Shown here: positions 13,401 to 22,012 of the stretch, piece by piece
Layout: each line of letters begins with the position of its first letter
Position numbering within the stretch: position 1 is the first letter of the stretch
Assembly: GCA_905221605.1 (NCBI GenBank)
Contig: CAJNDS010000258.1
Coordinates: 62,001-126,000 of the forward strand
DNA from: Symbiodinium natans
Lineage: Eukaryota > Sar > Dinophyceae > Suessiales > Symbiodiniaceae
Direction: 5' to 3'
DNA: 64,000 nucleotides
Program-made: the position numbers and the translations under genes
Notes under the pieces: model-generated
What the model was told of the DNA's origin: nothing
The model's input: the letters and a program-made list of their open reading frames with translations, nothing else
The model's database searches: none

Positions 13401-16400
13401 TCTTGCCAACTCCCTGATTTTCTGCCGCCTCGGCACCTCGCAAGGCTGCACGTCCATCTTGCAGCTCTCGCCGTCGCTCACTTCAAGCCTGAGAGGTGAT
13501 TCCCAACACATCGCCTGCAATGTCTCCTCTTGTGGAAGGCCTGAGCTACTCATACTACGCGAAGAACTATGTCAAGGACTTGGCCACTGATTGGACTTGT
13601 CTGGAGTCCAGAAGTCATGGACATCACATGACATCACGGTACTTCGTCCGAGTCCAACAAGTAGTCTTGCTTCTGGGCAACGGCATGCAGGGCAACTTCC
13701 GCTTGCAGCCATCAAAAAGGACCTCCGGATTACAGCGAATGCGTTCACGCCATGCTAATCTGGCCGCACAATTCCCTAAGTGATGCTGCTTCGGTTTTTT
13801 CGAACTGGCCCCTAGTCTCACATTGTCTCCTCACTTGCTTCTCAATGCCAGCATGGTTTTTTGCTTCGAGGCTTGAGGGGAGCAGTGCAGTCAAATGGAA
13901 CCTCTCAAGCAAGGTAAACCCGCCCCCAATGCCGCCTGGAAAGAGCAGTTCGAAAATTGGATGCAGGTTCGGTTGACTTCGCCAACCCAGCCATCATCAC
14001 ATCGCCATTGCGATGCACTGCCTGATGCTTCAGGTTGCCCCCATGAAAAACCACTGCAGGGCTACTCTCCAACGAACAGCATAGAGAGCCTTGAGGGCAT
14101 AAAGCAATACTCCTCTCCCTTTGCCAAGCTTCTCCCAAAAATGTCCTCTCGCCGATAGCCCTCCGGCAATGTCGGTGGATCCGGACACGCCAAGAGGCAC
14201 CGTGGCAGCTCATTGAAAATAAGCTCTTTGTAGGGGTTCACGTTCAACCCAGGACATCCTGGCTGAAGCATTTGGACTGCCCCTTGATGTCTGAGACGGC
14301 ACTAGCGCCTAACTGGCACCTAGGCGAGAGAAGCATGCAGTACATGCCGTGAAGTGTATATACCGGCCAAACATTTCCACTCGGAGGGATGGGATTGGGC
14401 AACCACTCGACCTTTCGCCTCCTTTGACCAAGTATCCAGCAAAGCGCGGAATGCCACCGTCCATGAATGGCGGAAGGCAGTGCAACTGGCATCGCTCTCC
14501 AGGCAGGATACCTGCAACATCCAGAACTTGCCACAGATGCAGCGAGGATGCAATGATATGAAAGCTATTGCAGATGTACAAACACAAGATACAGTAGTCA
14601 ACATGCGTGAACTTCCTGCCCAGGCAGTGAGAAAGCAGCTTGCCTCGGCATTCCGTGAGATTGTAGACGCAAGGGTCAGGGGCCCGGTCCTGGACACACT
14701 ATGTAGGGGTTTACGATAAGGGACTCCTAACATAGACCCCCAAAGAGTAGGATCCCCTTATGGTAAGGACCCCAATAAGGTTCCCTAATGTCGTAAGCCC
14801 CCATATCATGCATGCCGGAGATCACCTTGTTTTATGGCAGAAGACTGACTTCGTGAGGAGTGTTGCTGGGGTTCTATGTTTGAGAGGAAGCCCAAAACTT
14901 GCCTGGCATGCTGCGGAATGTCTGAAATTGGGCAATTGCCTCCTTAACCCAGTGCTGCTGTTGCTCTGCCAGAGCATGTGCTTCCCCCAGTGCATCTATA
15001 TGCCCAAACAAGGCTTTCTCATGTTCGAACACGCCGCCCAGTCTTTTCTCATCAAGGGAAGTTGGGAGCATGCGAAATCCAAACAGCAGCACATAGGGGG
15101 GATATTAAGTCAACTCGTCGAAGGTTTCAAGGGATCTCCTAGGTCCTAGGCTCCCAAATATACGGCCATGAAGCTGCTATCGTACACTCCACCTGCTTCA
15201 ATCCTTGCGCTCAGTATGCCATCGCCCCGGCTGGCTTCCGAGAGCAGGAATTGCAATCCATGCATTGGAATTTGCGGCTTTGGGATCTCAAACAGAGCAC
15301 ATGCCAGCCTGCTTCCACAAAGCGGAAACTTTGAGGCAGCTGTGACCACAGGCAACACAATACCGAAGGTATGTACCGACTCTCAACGACGACAGTCCAC
15401 ACCTCTGGGGGTAAGAAGGAAATGCAGAAAATGCTGCAGACAAATCCTTTGACTTCATTGGGACGTGCTGGGATCAGCATTGTTGAGAACGTTGCTACAC
15501 CCACCCCACACCCATGCGCAAGAAACATGCGCAACGGCAAAACACAAACATAAGCTATGCCGCTATGCACGAAGTCTTCGAATACTTCCGGAATCCCTCC
15601 AACTCAAGCCTCAGGCCCTGAGAGCTTAGAGGGGGGCAAAGAGGAGCAAAGAGCTTCCTTGCCTGTGGCAGCTCCAGGTCTGCACATGGCATCAGCGGAT
15701 AACACCTCGCAGAACACTGAAGATCTTACAGGGCAACTCATCATGCATATCCATGAGGGGCTACCTTAGGGGGGCTCCATACTTGGAGGAGTGGATTCAC
15801 CCAAAGCAAGGCTTCTCATGCTCTGAGCCGCCCCTGCAGCTCCACACGGCGCTGGCAGAAGGGCGCGCCGTCGAACACGCAAATCAGCTCCGCGGTGCCA
15901 GCATAGCCTGAAGGCAGCTTGGGGGCGAAAAGCGGTGATGTGATGCCGGCGCTTCTTGAACCTCCTTCCTATGTAGCACCATACTCAGCTCTGTTGAGGG
16001 TCCTTCGAGCTACTCTGGTCTGCCGTGACAGCCGTGCTGGCAGCCTGGTGCACACTCCCAGACATCGGAGTTGTTCACGTAGCCATATGGGACTGGATCC
16101 GGAGGAGGACAGGGCAACTCACACCGAGCTTCTCCTGCAAGAGGCTCTCCTTGGAAGGACAGGTGGGAACGCTGGGGCACCGTGAAGGCCCCTACAAGGC
16201 CCTACAACATCCTACATGGTCCTACATCGTGAAACTTTCCAAGATTTTCAGGAGAGTGGCGGCCCGGCTCCGTGTTGTCGCCTGGGCACCGGAGCTCGCG
16301 CCCCGGACCCACAAAGGGCGCCACGCAGGGCGCCTGGCAGACTTCGCCCGGGCGCATCTCGCGGCCTCGAGTCAAGACACCCGCGGCATCTGGGGGAGCC

Positions 16401-17882
16401 ATGGCGCTACAGCACAAAGAGAGCAATAATCATGAATAATGATAATAATGATAATAAGAATAGTAATAATAATAACAATAATAACAATAATAATCATAAC
16501 AATAATAAGAATGATAAAAATAATAAAAGAAAAGAAAAGAATAATAATATGTGAATATCCAAGCCACAGTTTTGATAGTCCTCGGCATTTTGGCTACCCT
16601 TTGTAAATGCACGGCATGCGTTTGTTGCCTAAAACAAGGCATGACAGGGTACACCATGGAGTGATGGGAGCAAGAACTTCAGAAATCTGACTTCCTGCCA
16701 GGCAGCCAGGCGCTGGCAGTCCTGCTCCTCGCACGAGTGTGGTACGCTCTGTGCGTGCCTGTGGCATATCAATATGGCATTTTGCAAGCCTCCGTCATAC
16801 GGCAGCCGACCACGCGCTCGCAGCCAACAAGGTCTGCAGGACGAATGGCGCAGTCGTCCTGCCGACTCTCATATTGACCACTACTCAAGTGCAGGGCCAC
16901 TGCAACATATCCCCATAACCGTCCAGCAGATCGGTTTTGCAGCGCCGTATTGGACGACCTGTGCGCAGACACACACAGAGCCTACGAAGTCTACAAAAGG
17001 GTTTGCAGTCTTGTGTCACAAAATGAGGCGCACGGCATCCAGCCTCTGTAGCCATCGGCACAGTGCACGTTTCCTGCAATGTTTGTAAAGGTCTCGAGAA
17101 ACGATTGAGAATCCCAAACGACTGCCCTAGCAGGCGGAACTCGGTTAAAAACTCGTCCTTGGGGATCTCGCACGTAGCCTTCCGGCAGCTCAATCGGATA
17201 AGGGCAGTCGCTGAAGGTGCATGTGGGTGCTGTCCACTCCTTGGCTGCCCACTCTTTGGGACTCTTGCATCTCTTACGTTTCTTATGACGCTGGCTGAGA
17301 GCAAGCAGCTCAGGCACGGGCCAGCGGCAGCCCTTCTTGGAGGTTATTCGAAGGACAGCGCGCTATGGTGCTGTTGCCCTGGTACGGCTCCTCGGGCAGA
17401 AAGATACTAAAGCGACAAGCCAGGGACGTCGCCGCGAGCCTCTCTGTCAGTGAGTCTGAAACAGCCCACCTTGCAATGAACCTCGCAGATAGATCCAGAA
17501 GGCAGGAAGCCACATCCTGCCAAATGCTGCTTCAAAAAGATGCATGCACCCGTTGAAACAACATTTCTGAAAAGTCTTAATCATCCGCCGAGCATCCCGC
17601 GAAGTCGTGCATGCAGGTGTCGATCCCTTCTGGCACCGTGCAGGGTACGCAGAGGGGCACCGTGTCGGATGCATTCCAGGCCCGGCTGCATTGCAGTTGC
17701 CGGCTGGAGCCGCCTGTGGCGACCAGCAGTGAAGCTACGACCTGAAAGCAAGGGGCTTCCGCAGGAACAGAGCAAATTGTGCGCAATCTGCAAACCACTG
17801 GATGTCTGATGATGTGTGGAGTCTCCGGGCCGCGTGCCTCCAGTACAAGCCATCGTCGTCTAGGCATTGACGCGAATCTCAC
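1..17882 (-). CDS. Large multi-exon cysteine-rich modular extracellular protein (partial)
   Basis: Spliced minus-strand gene running off the left edge. Short open stretches repeat one order of motifs about every 1-2 kb. Block A is PG..C...C..P[YF].G....A.CP..NT, block B is P.C...C.DP.P.P.GY, block C is W.CA.GY.G.A...C, and block D is L.GC.P..PC. I place A blocks or A tails near 17.4, 16.3, 14.5, 13.2, 12.2, 11.1, 10.4, 7.2, 5.95, 4.0, 2.25, 1.55 and 0.5 kb, with B, C and D blocks between them. The even cysteine spacing, N-x-S/T sites and GY.G motif recall sushi/CCP or other disulfide modules, which suggests a secreted or surface protein. That is resemblance only; I cannot name the domain family. 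Exon ends are mostly unresolved, the true start is not located, and the 17,882 boundary is only the last cysteine-rich stretch. The gene could also be two adjacent genes of one family. Confidence 0.7.
401..521 (-). CDS. Cys-rich module exon, block A tail
   Basis: Reads VFCRVPMGGGPAIGHCPST followed by NTDP, the C..P..G....A.CP..NTDP signature seen in the other A blocks. A separate open stretch at about 590-640 gives SNCSLVPAGGTCQAPL and looks like the start of the same block. Confidence 0.6.
1243..1319 (-). CDS. Cys-rich module exon, block B
   Basis: Reads NPLEPIQYDRPSCELLCPEP and continues DPPPPG, matching P.C...C.DP.P.P.G. It is followed downstream on the same strand by block C-like text (AWTCAPG near 1.17 kb, PPSGYTGTASASC near 1.06 kb) and block D (ELTGCVLLQPC near 0.85 kb). 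Confidence 0.55.
1515..1773 (-). CDS. Cys-rich module exon, blocks D and A
   Basis: Continuous reading with LSGCLPVVPCLTPDP (block D) and then ALTPGSTCNVSCQAPYIG (block A). The hydrophobic stretch between them may be intron read through, because other modules lack it. Confidence 0.6.
1893..2304 (-). CDS. Cys-rich module, blocks A, B and C in order
   Basis: This is the clearest ordered unit. Block A at 2204-2304 reads LLPGDGCQIDCQVPFYG with NATCQEP after it. Block B at 2010-2130 reads DENNTVL then LPNCSLQCLDPPVN. Block C at 1893-1962 reads NGWECNESGYLGTVV. The three pieces lie in different frames, separated by short stretches that must be introns, and several N-x-S/T sequons are present. Confidence 0.65.
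3051..3128 (-). CDS. Cys-rich module exon, block C
   Basis: Reads NRSGALWTCADGYLGSAVPS followed by CAPDRN, a strong match to W.CA.GY.G.A...C. A matching block B (VLPSCEPQCTEPAEPPQG) lies upstream near 3.6-3.72 kb. Confidence 0.6.
3779..3885. repeat. Dispersed repeat copy 1
   Basis: About 105 bases starting GGGTTTAG with several ACCCC or GACCCCC words (for example GACCCCCAAATAGTAGGAT). It aligns over its length with 14705-14807. Both copies lie in introns of the cysteine-rich gene. Confidence 0.7.
3955..4068 (-). CDS. Cys-rich module exon, block A
   Basis: Reads GLLPGEQCEFRCKPPSFLGD and then GTCPIDNT, a full block A. Its upstream side is directly next to a 400-base GA-rich array, which therefore sits in the preceding intron. 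Confidence 0.65.
4081..4475. repeat. GA-rich microsatellite, mostly AAAGAGAG
   Basis: Nearly uninterrupted array of AAAGAGAG with AAAG and GAGA runs at its ends. It starts within about a dozen bases of a coding block A exon. Its long open frames (serine/leucine/phenylalanine on one strand, lysine/arginine/glutamate on the other) are products of the repeat, not genes. Confidence 0.95.
4672..4758 (-). CDS. Cys-rich module exon, block D
   Basis: Reads NNCSASYVFSGCSPLTICAG, a match to L.GC.P..PC with flanking cysteines and a sequon. It lies on the far side of the GA-rich array from the block A exon at about 4.0 kb. Confidence 0.45.
6395..6700 (-). CDS. Cys-rich module, blocks B and C
   Basis: Block B at 6629-6700 reads MPELICVFEDCIDPHPIPEP. 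Block C at 6395-6460 reads MWSCAPGFAGNATATC. Block D-like text (LMPSCSFVPCAQ) follows near 6.23 kb. The ELICVF word also occurs near 15.9 kb, which supports the repeat assignment. Confidence 0.6.
7178..7450 (-). CDS. Cys-rich module, blocks D and A
   Basis: Block D at 7376-7450 reads ECGVGQVLSGCLKLEPC. Block A at 7178-7245 reads ECLQLGPGESCSVTCKVG. The order and the gap between them match the other units. Confidence 0.6.
8852..8989 (-). CDS. Cys-rich module exon, blocks B and C fused
   Basis: One open stretch reads EDCPMPDPMPEGYELARQG and runs into DEWRCAPGYIGQAVS, so B and C share an exon here. An upstream stretch at 9090-9190 reads CPTFNIDPYHPVDWVPPTC, an A-tail to B transition. Confidence 0.6.
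10386..10481 (-). CDS. Cys-rich module exon, block A
   Basis: Reads VPGSTCEIRCRLPYAGG and then LATCPPDNTDPEG, close to the block consensus. The preceding block D at 10725-10788 reads ELHLTGCKPIVPC. Confidence 0.65.
11055..11162 (-). CDS. Cys-rich module exon, A tail into block B
   Basis: Reads LEDNTDAEQPPLIVGEPSC then RLACDAAPVGY in one frame. It shows directly that the NT(D) end of block A continues into the C...C..P.GY of block B, so the block order is not an artefact of joining frames. Confidence 0.6.
11947..12222 (-). CDS. Cys-rich module, A tail and block B
   Basis: The A tail at 12169-12222 reads GVYEPDSAVATCPEGNTD. Block B at 11947-12039 reads LTCDPKCVDPDPVPPEYAED followed by NGWVAC. 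The region between them is in frame but does not resemble other modules and may be intronic. Confidence 0.55.
12851..12928 (-). CDS. Cys-rich module exon, block B
   Basis: Reads EFTAPICQADCDPYPPGYMR, close to the B block near 17.2 kb (EWTAPTCTFSDC...LPEGY). Confidence 0.5.
13108..13205 (-). CDS. Cys-rich module exon, block A
   Basis: Reads VEPGSSCEVECAAPYEGAST and then IATCLADNVDP, one of the best block A copies. Confidence 0.65.
14140..14506 (-). CDS. Cys-rich module, blocks A and B
   Basis: Block A at 14446-14506 reads GILPGERCQLHCLPPFMDGG. Block B at 14140-14217 reads ELPRCLLACPDPPTLPEGYR. An intron of roughly 230 bases is needed between them. Confidence 0.6.
14705..14807. repeat. Dispersed repeat copy 2
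   Basis: Second copy of the repeat at 3779-3885, sharing words such as GACCCCCAAA, GAGTAGGATCCCCTTA and AGGACCCCAA. Clear substitutions and small gaps show it is an old copy. Confidence 0.7.
15835..16357 (-). CDS. Cys-rich module, block A and block C-like exon
   Basis: Block A at 16260-16357 reads MRPGEVCQAPCVAPFVGPG and then LRCPGDNTEPG. A second exon at 15835-15915 reads LPSGYAGTAELICVFDG, combining GY.G.A with the ELICVF word. The B block expected between them was not found. Confidence 0.55.
16431..16552. repeat. AAT/AAC-rich microsatellite
   Basis: Irregular array of AATAAT, AACAAT and GATAAT triplets, strongly A-rich on the plus strand. It lies between two exons of the cysteine-rich gene. 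Confidence 0.9.
17015..17417 (-). CDS. Cys-rich module, blocks A, B and C
   Basis: Block A at 17338-17417 contains EEPYQGNSTIARCPSNN. Block B at 17155-17239 reads WTAPTCTFSDCPYPIELPEG. Block C at 17015-17083 reads NVHCADGYRGWMPC. This is the first well-formed unit counted from the N-terminal side. Confidence 0.6.
17590..17760 (-). CDS. Cys-rich exon at the N-terminal side
   Basis: Reads VVASLLVATGGSSRQLQC and continues with LCVPCTVPEGIDTCMHDFAG. It is cysteine-rich but not a canonical A-D block. The hydrophobic start could be the end of a signal peptide, which would put the gene start nearby; this is inference. Confidence 0.35.
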
Positions 17883-19083
17883 ATCGCCTCAGCATGCTTT
17901 CTTGACTGGCTGCTATGACTGCATATATGTTAAAAAAAAAAACAATCCAACTGGATTTCCACATCCGCGCTTTCAGCCTGAGAGTTCACTGTATGTTGCA
18001 GATGCGATATAGAAAACATAGAAGGCTGTGCTAGCCGCGCCAAACCAGCCAGCTGGGGTGCAGACGCAACACCGAGTGCCCAGACACAAGCACGGCATGC
18101 AGAAAGCTCAAGAAGCTGTTAGCTTGACAGCCGACTTGCCCCAACTTGCCCCACATGTTCTGCAGGTCTTCATCCCATATGCTTGGAGCAGCTCTTAGGT
18201 GCAACGTAAAGAGTTGGCTAGGAAGTCTCAACATGTCTCAACGTTGCCTTGCATGGAAAGGGGTACATTCTGTCATTTGTCCATAACCGAAACCCTTGAG
18301 ATCACAAGAGGGCCCAGAAAGGTGCCAACGGTGCCAGCTGCTCCAACAGAGCTTCTGCCCATGCAAACATCTCACCAACAGGCTCAGAAGTGGACATGGA
18401 ATTGGCTGGACTTCTTCTTTCTCATCCATAAACCTACCCCACTTTTGAAGCTCCGCAGCGACGCACACCATCATCTCAAGCAACTTTGCGCAACGGCTCC
18501 CCAAATCGAATTCGCAATGTTGCCGCCAGAAGGGCGTTCTTCCTGCACCTCTCCCCTATACTGGTGCCATGATGTGCCACGCCTGGCACTACGTCAGTGC
18601 AAATTCAGCCCCAGAGATTCCAGAGGCACTAGCAGACTGGCAAAAAAGTCAGCACTTGGCTTCGAAATGGTTTTCACCGGTGGCTCACCAGCATGCAACT
18701 GGTTCATCAGCTTTCCAACAGATGCCTCACGGATCAACCAGCAGCATAGTTGTGAGCAAGGGAAAGGGAAAGGTGCGACTGTAGTGTCATCCAGGCTGAG
18801 GAAATCTGGATTCTGCAACTTCGTCAGTTCAATTCTCTAGTATCCTGCATCTCTATCTTCTACAACCCAAAACTTGCCCCTGATCTATCCCGGAGGTGGT
18901 CCTTGACCCACACCACACCACAACGGTCAGCTCTCTCTGATGAAACCGCGGATATTTCAAAGAGGGAAAGCAAGCCAGGGAACTGACCACAAGGCAACTG
19001 GGGTGATGACAGCCCGCTCTTCGGCAATCTGCTTGCGTCGGGGCAGAGGAATTCCAGGACCAAACTCCTGCAGTCCCCCTCGC

Positions 19084-19599
19084 TCAGATTCCCACCCAAA
19101 GGCAGCTCTCATCCAGCGAGGGATAAATCACTCTCAAAAAGCCGCAAGAGGGATCGGAGGATGGCCTTGTCCATGTTGTTCCGGATGTCCTCAACCAACC
19201 TGAAAGCCTTGGCCGCAGAGTTTCTCGAAGTGACACAAACAGATCAGGGGAGAGGTTACCATTATCTTTGCCAGAATCTGAGGGCTGCGCCTCTCGATCA
19301 CAAGCCCGCAAGCTGAATTCCTCCCAGTTCCCATGGAACCGGACCTTTAGCTTGAACTCGGATGCTGAGCTCTGAATGGCCTGCTCAGACATCCGAGGCG
19401 TAAAGTTGAAGAGCGAGTGAGAGCTGTGCACCCTTTTCCCGGCCTCCTGCTGATGGTAGGTTGCCAGCAACACCAACGGCAGCAATCCAAGCGGTGTGGT
19501 GGTATTCTTGGACCACAGGTACATGAAGCCTGAAACCCAACCGGGAAGTCTGGCAAACACGACGGATCTCTTTCCACGAACAAGGTTGCACCAAGACAT
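19084..19599 (-). CDS. Possible hypothetical membrane protein exon
   Basis: Open for about 170 codons without recognised homology. Near its start is one possible membrane segment (TPLGLLPLVLLATYH), followed by a mixed charged region with KLKVRFHGNWEEFSL. A neighbouring minus-strand open stretch at 19617-19850 (LMDLGNGVTNRSVQNV) could be an upstream exon in another frame. Length in a GC-moderate intron-rich background is the only support, so this may be chance. Confidence 0.25.
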   Translation of the reverse strand: MSWCNLVRGKRSVVFARLPGWVSGFMYLWSKNTTTPLGLLPLVLLATYHQQEAGKRVHSSHSLFNFTPRMSEQAIQSSASEFKLKVRFHGNWEEFSLRACDREAQPSDSGKDNGNLSPDLFVSLRETLRPRLSGWLRTSGTTWTRPSSDPSCGFLRVIYPSLDESCLWVGI

Positions 19600-20390
19600 T
19601 GATGTTTTGGCACCGTTTACAGTCGAAAACCCCAGTGCCCCTTGCCTTTGCCCGTCTTCACCGGCAAAGCGTCGGCTGTGATGATCTCGCAGTTGTCCTG
19701 TACCTGTTCGTTAACACGAGGTTGGGAGTGGAACTCATTACGGACTGGCTCACCTTCACTGACGCGCAGTCCTGTGCTCCGTGGATACGTTGCTGGAAGG
19801 CGTTGGACATTTTGGACCGACCGGTTTGTAACGCCGTTTCCAAGGTCCATCAGGGCGATGGTATCGAGTTCGCATGACTTCGCGACTCATTTCTTGAAAG
19901 GTAGGTCCCCCCCAATTTTCGGAGACCGCCATCTGCCGCCCATGGCCGACATTGCGCGCATGTCTGTCGAGCTTGTCGCCATACAGGAAAGCGACAAAAC
20001 TCGCCGGCCCGCGATTTTATGAGTGACGCGGGCACTTCTTCAATCTGGTGGCTGCAAAGGCAAAAATGGCCCCCATGGCATCTGCAAGGCTTCTTCCGAA
20101 CATAATTCCCTCCCCCTAATATTTTGCCCCCCTTACCCCCTTTTTCTTCAGACTCCCATTATAGTTAGTCATATAGTGTACAGTTAATATTTAATATTAA
20201 GGGGTTTAGGGATTACCACAATGGGATTGTCTTTCTTTCTTTTTGGGGGAGAGGGAGGGTGGGGTGGGCCTGCGGCTCGGCCAGGGACTCAGACTTCAGC
20301 TTGCAAACGGAAGCACTGCTTCCCCGGAGCTGCGCCTGACCCAAAGGCAACTCTACCAGGGCGCAAGCGAAGCCAAAAAAACTCTAAACA

Positions 20391-20640
20391 GCTTAAATAG
20401 GGTAAATAAAGTAAATAGGGCAATTAGGGTAAATAGGGTCAATAGGGTAAATAAGGTCACTAGGGTAAACATGGCAAACAGTGCAAACAGCGAAAGTAGG
20501 GTAACTAGGGTAAATAGGGTAAATAGTGTAAAAAGGGTAAATAGGGTAAAAAGGGTAAATAGGGTAAATAGGGTAAATAGGGTAAATAGGGTAAATAGGG
20601 TAAATAGGGTAAATAGGGTAAATATAGGGTAGATAAGGTT
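20391..20640. repeat. GGGTAAATA minisatellite
   Basis: About 27 units of nine bases, regular at the right end and degenerate at the left. It translates as an Arg-Val-Asn repeat on the plus strand, which is not taken as a gene. Confidence 0.95.
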
Positions 20641-21119
20641 GAGCTCGGAAGAGAAACTCAAGGCCTGCTGGCGTCTCTGCAAGCCCCAGCTTCTCGGCTC
20701 GGCGCTCCTGGGAGGGAACTGGAAGTGGCAGGAGCTTGCAGAAGGGCATATCGAACAGCCTGCGCCATCCTCTCCTGTTATGCTTCTGGAATGCTTTCTG
20801 GAATGCTTTCTGGGATGCTTCGGATCTTGCTTTCGAACCTTCGAAGGCTTGTCACAGGAGTCCTGAAGGGGAAAGTGCTGTTCGTGCCCACCGCAACGAC
20901 TTGACAAGCTCGGGCTGCTTCCTCCCTTGACCTGCGCAGCGCATGCCCTCATCGCAAGGCAACTCGAACAACTTCTCACGCACATGAGGAAGCAAGACAC
21001 GCGGTAACATAATGGGACAAGCCCATGGGAAAAAAGTTCATCGGACAAGTCGCCCGAAGGTGACTGTGACCTTGTTGCTCCCTCCGTCGATCCTCGGATC
21101 ATGCCAGAGATTCCGCGCG

Positions 21120-21323
21120 TCAGTCTTCCAGGGCTCTCCGCACTAGCACCTGTGTAGCCAGTGTGGCAAGGTCAAGATTCGCAACATCTTCAATCTGGAA
21201 GCCATGTTCCACCAGAAAAGGACCAACTCTCTCCTGCACATGAAGGGTTCCTCCTGTATGGACATCTCGATGGCACTTCAACTGCGCTGTTGCAACGCCA
21301 GTCCTTCTGGTTTCGTCGGGCAT
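21120..21323 (-). CDS. Possible C-terminal exon, unknown product
   Basis: Reads VGPFLVEHGFQIEDVANLD and ends LATLATQVLVRRALED before TGA. The helical character and clean stop suggest a real C-terminus, possibly of the helicase gene ending near 22 kb or of a small separate gene. No family was recognised. Confidence 0.3.
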   Translation of the reverse strand: MPDETRRTGVATAQLKCHRDVHTGGTLHVQERVGPFLVEHGFQIEDVANLDLATLATQVLVRRALED

Positions 21324-21365
21324 GGAAGCAAACCTGTCAGCAAAGCTGGGGGAGCAGTCAGGTTG

Positions 21366-21408
21366 AACCCTAAACCCTAAACCCTAAAAAACCTAAACCC
21401 TAAACCCC
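21366..21408. repeat. Interstitial telomere-like repeat
   Basis: AACCCTAAACCCTAAACCCT and related words: about six near-perfect units of the TTTAGGG type read from the minus strand. Shorter degenerate versions occur near 24.25 and 47.69 kb. Confidence 0.85.
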
Positions 21409-22012
21409 GAAATAACCACGCAGCGTTTGAAGAAAGCAGGTGCCTGCTCCGTGCATGCAGAGCTTTGAAGCGACACGATCCCATGAATGAAGGAGGCGGC
21501 AATGCCTGAGCCAATTCTGTTTATTGTCGGGATTGCTTGCCTCAGCAACATTACACAACCACGTCTGATATTAAGGCAGATTCATGCCAATTTTTCACGT
21601 CAGGGAAGATAACCCGGGCATGTCCACATGAGCACCTGGCCTATCAAAGCGGTGAGCCACCTTAACTTTAAAAACTATGCCTCTGGATCAGCCTGTAAGC
21701 CAAGATGTCTAAGGGTCTGCATAAACGCGCCAGACCTAAGCCCGGGCCTACGCCCTTCCGCCCCAACTGTCGAGCCGCTCCGCACATTGAGGAATGACAA
21801 GTCTATGTCACCCAAATACCATCAAACAAAGTAGGCGGACATGCAGCTGAGACTCACCACTGCAGCAATCGAAACTGACTTGCATCCTGGCTGAGGAGCT
21901 CCCGGATGTCTTTGCAAGGGTCGCCTGCATCCAAGAGATGCGATGTGACGTCTGCAGATCCGCACAAGCTCAGAGGGAGATAGAGGGAGCATTGCAGCAA
22001 GTGCCTGCTATA

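Larger units (their letters stand above)
17900..22012. other. Weakly supported stretch between two genes
   Basis: No family-level match was recognised. The stretch holds a GGGTAAATA array, interstitial telomere-like repeats and a few minus-strand open stretches that may be exons (near 18.3, 18.7, 19.1-19.85 and 21.1-21.3 kb). It must contain the end of the helicase gene and probably the start of the cysteine-rich gene. Confidence 0.5.

Noticed and set aside
20243-20749. Arg-Val-Asn and Tyr-Pro-Ile repeat proteins
   Set aside because: They are direct translations of the GGGTAAATA array in different frames.
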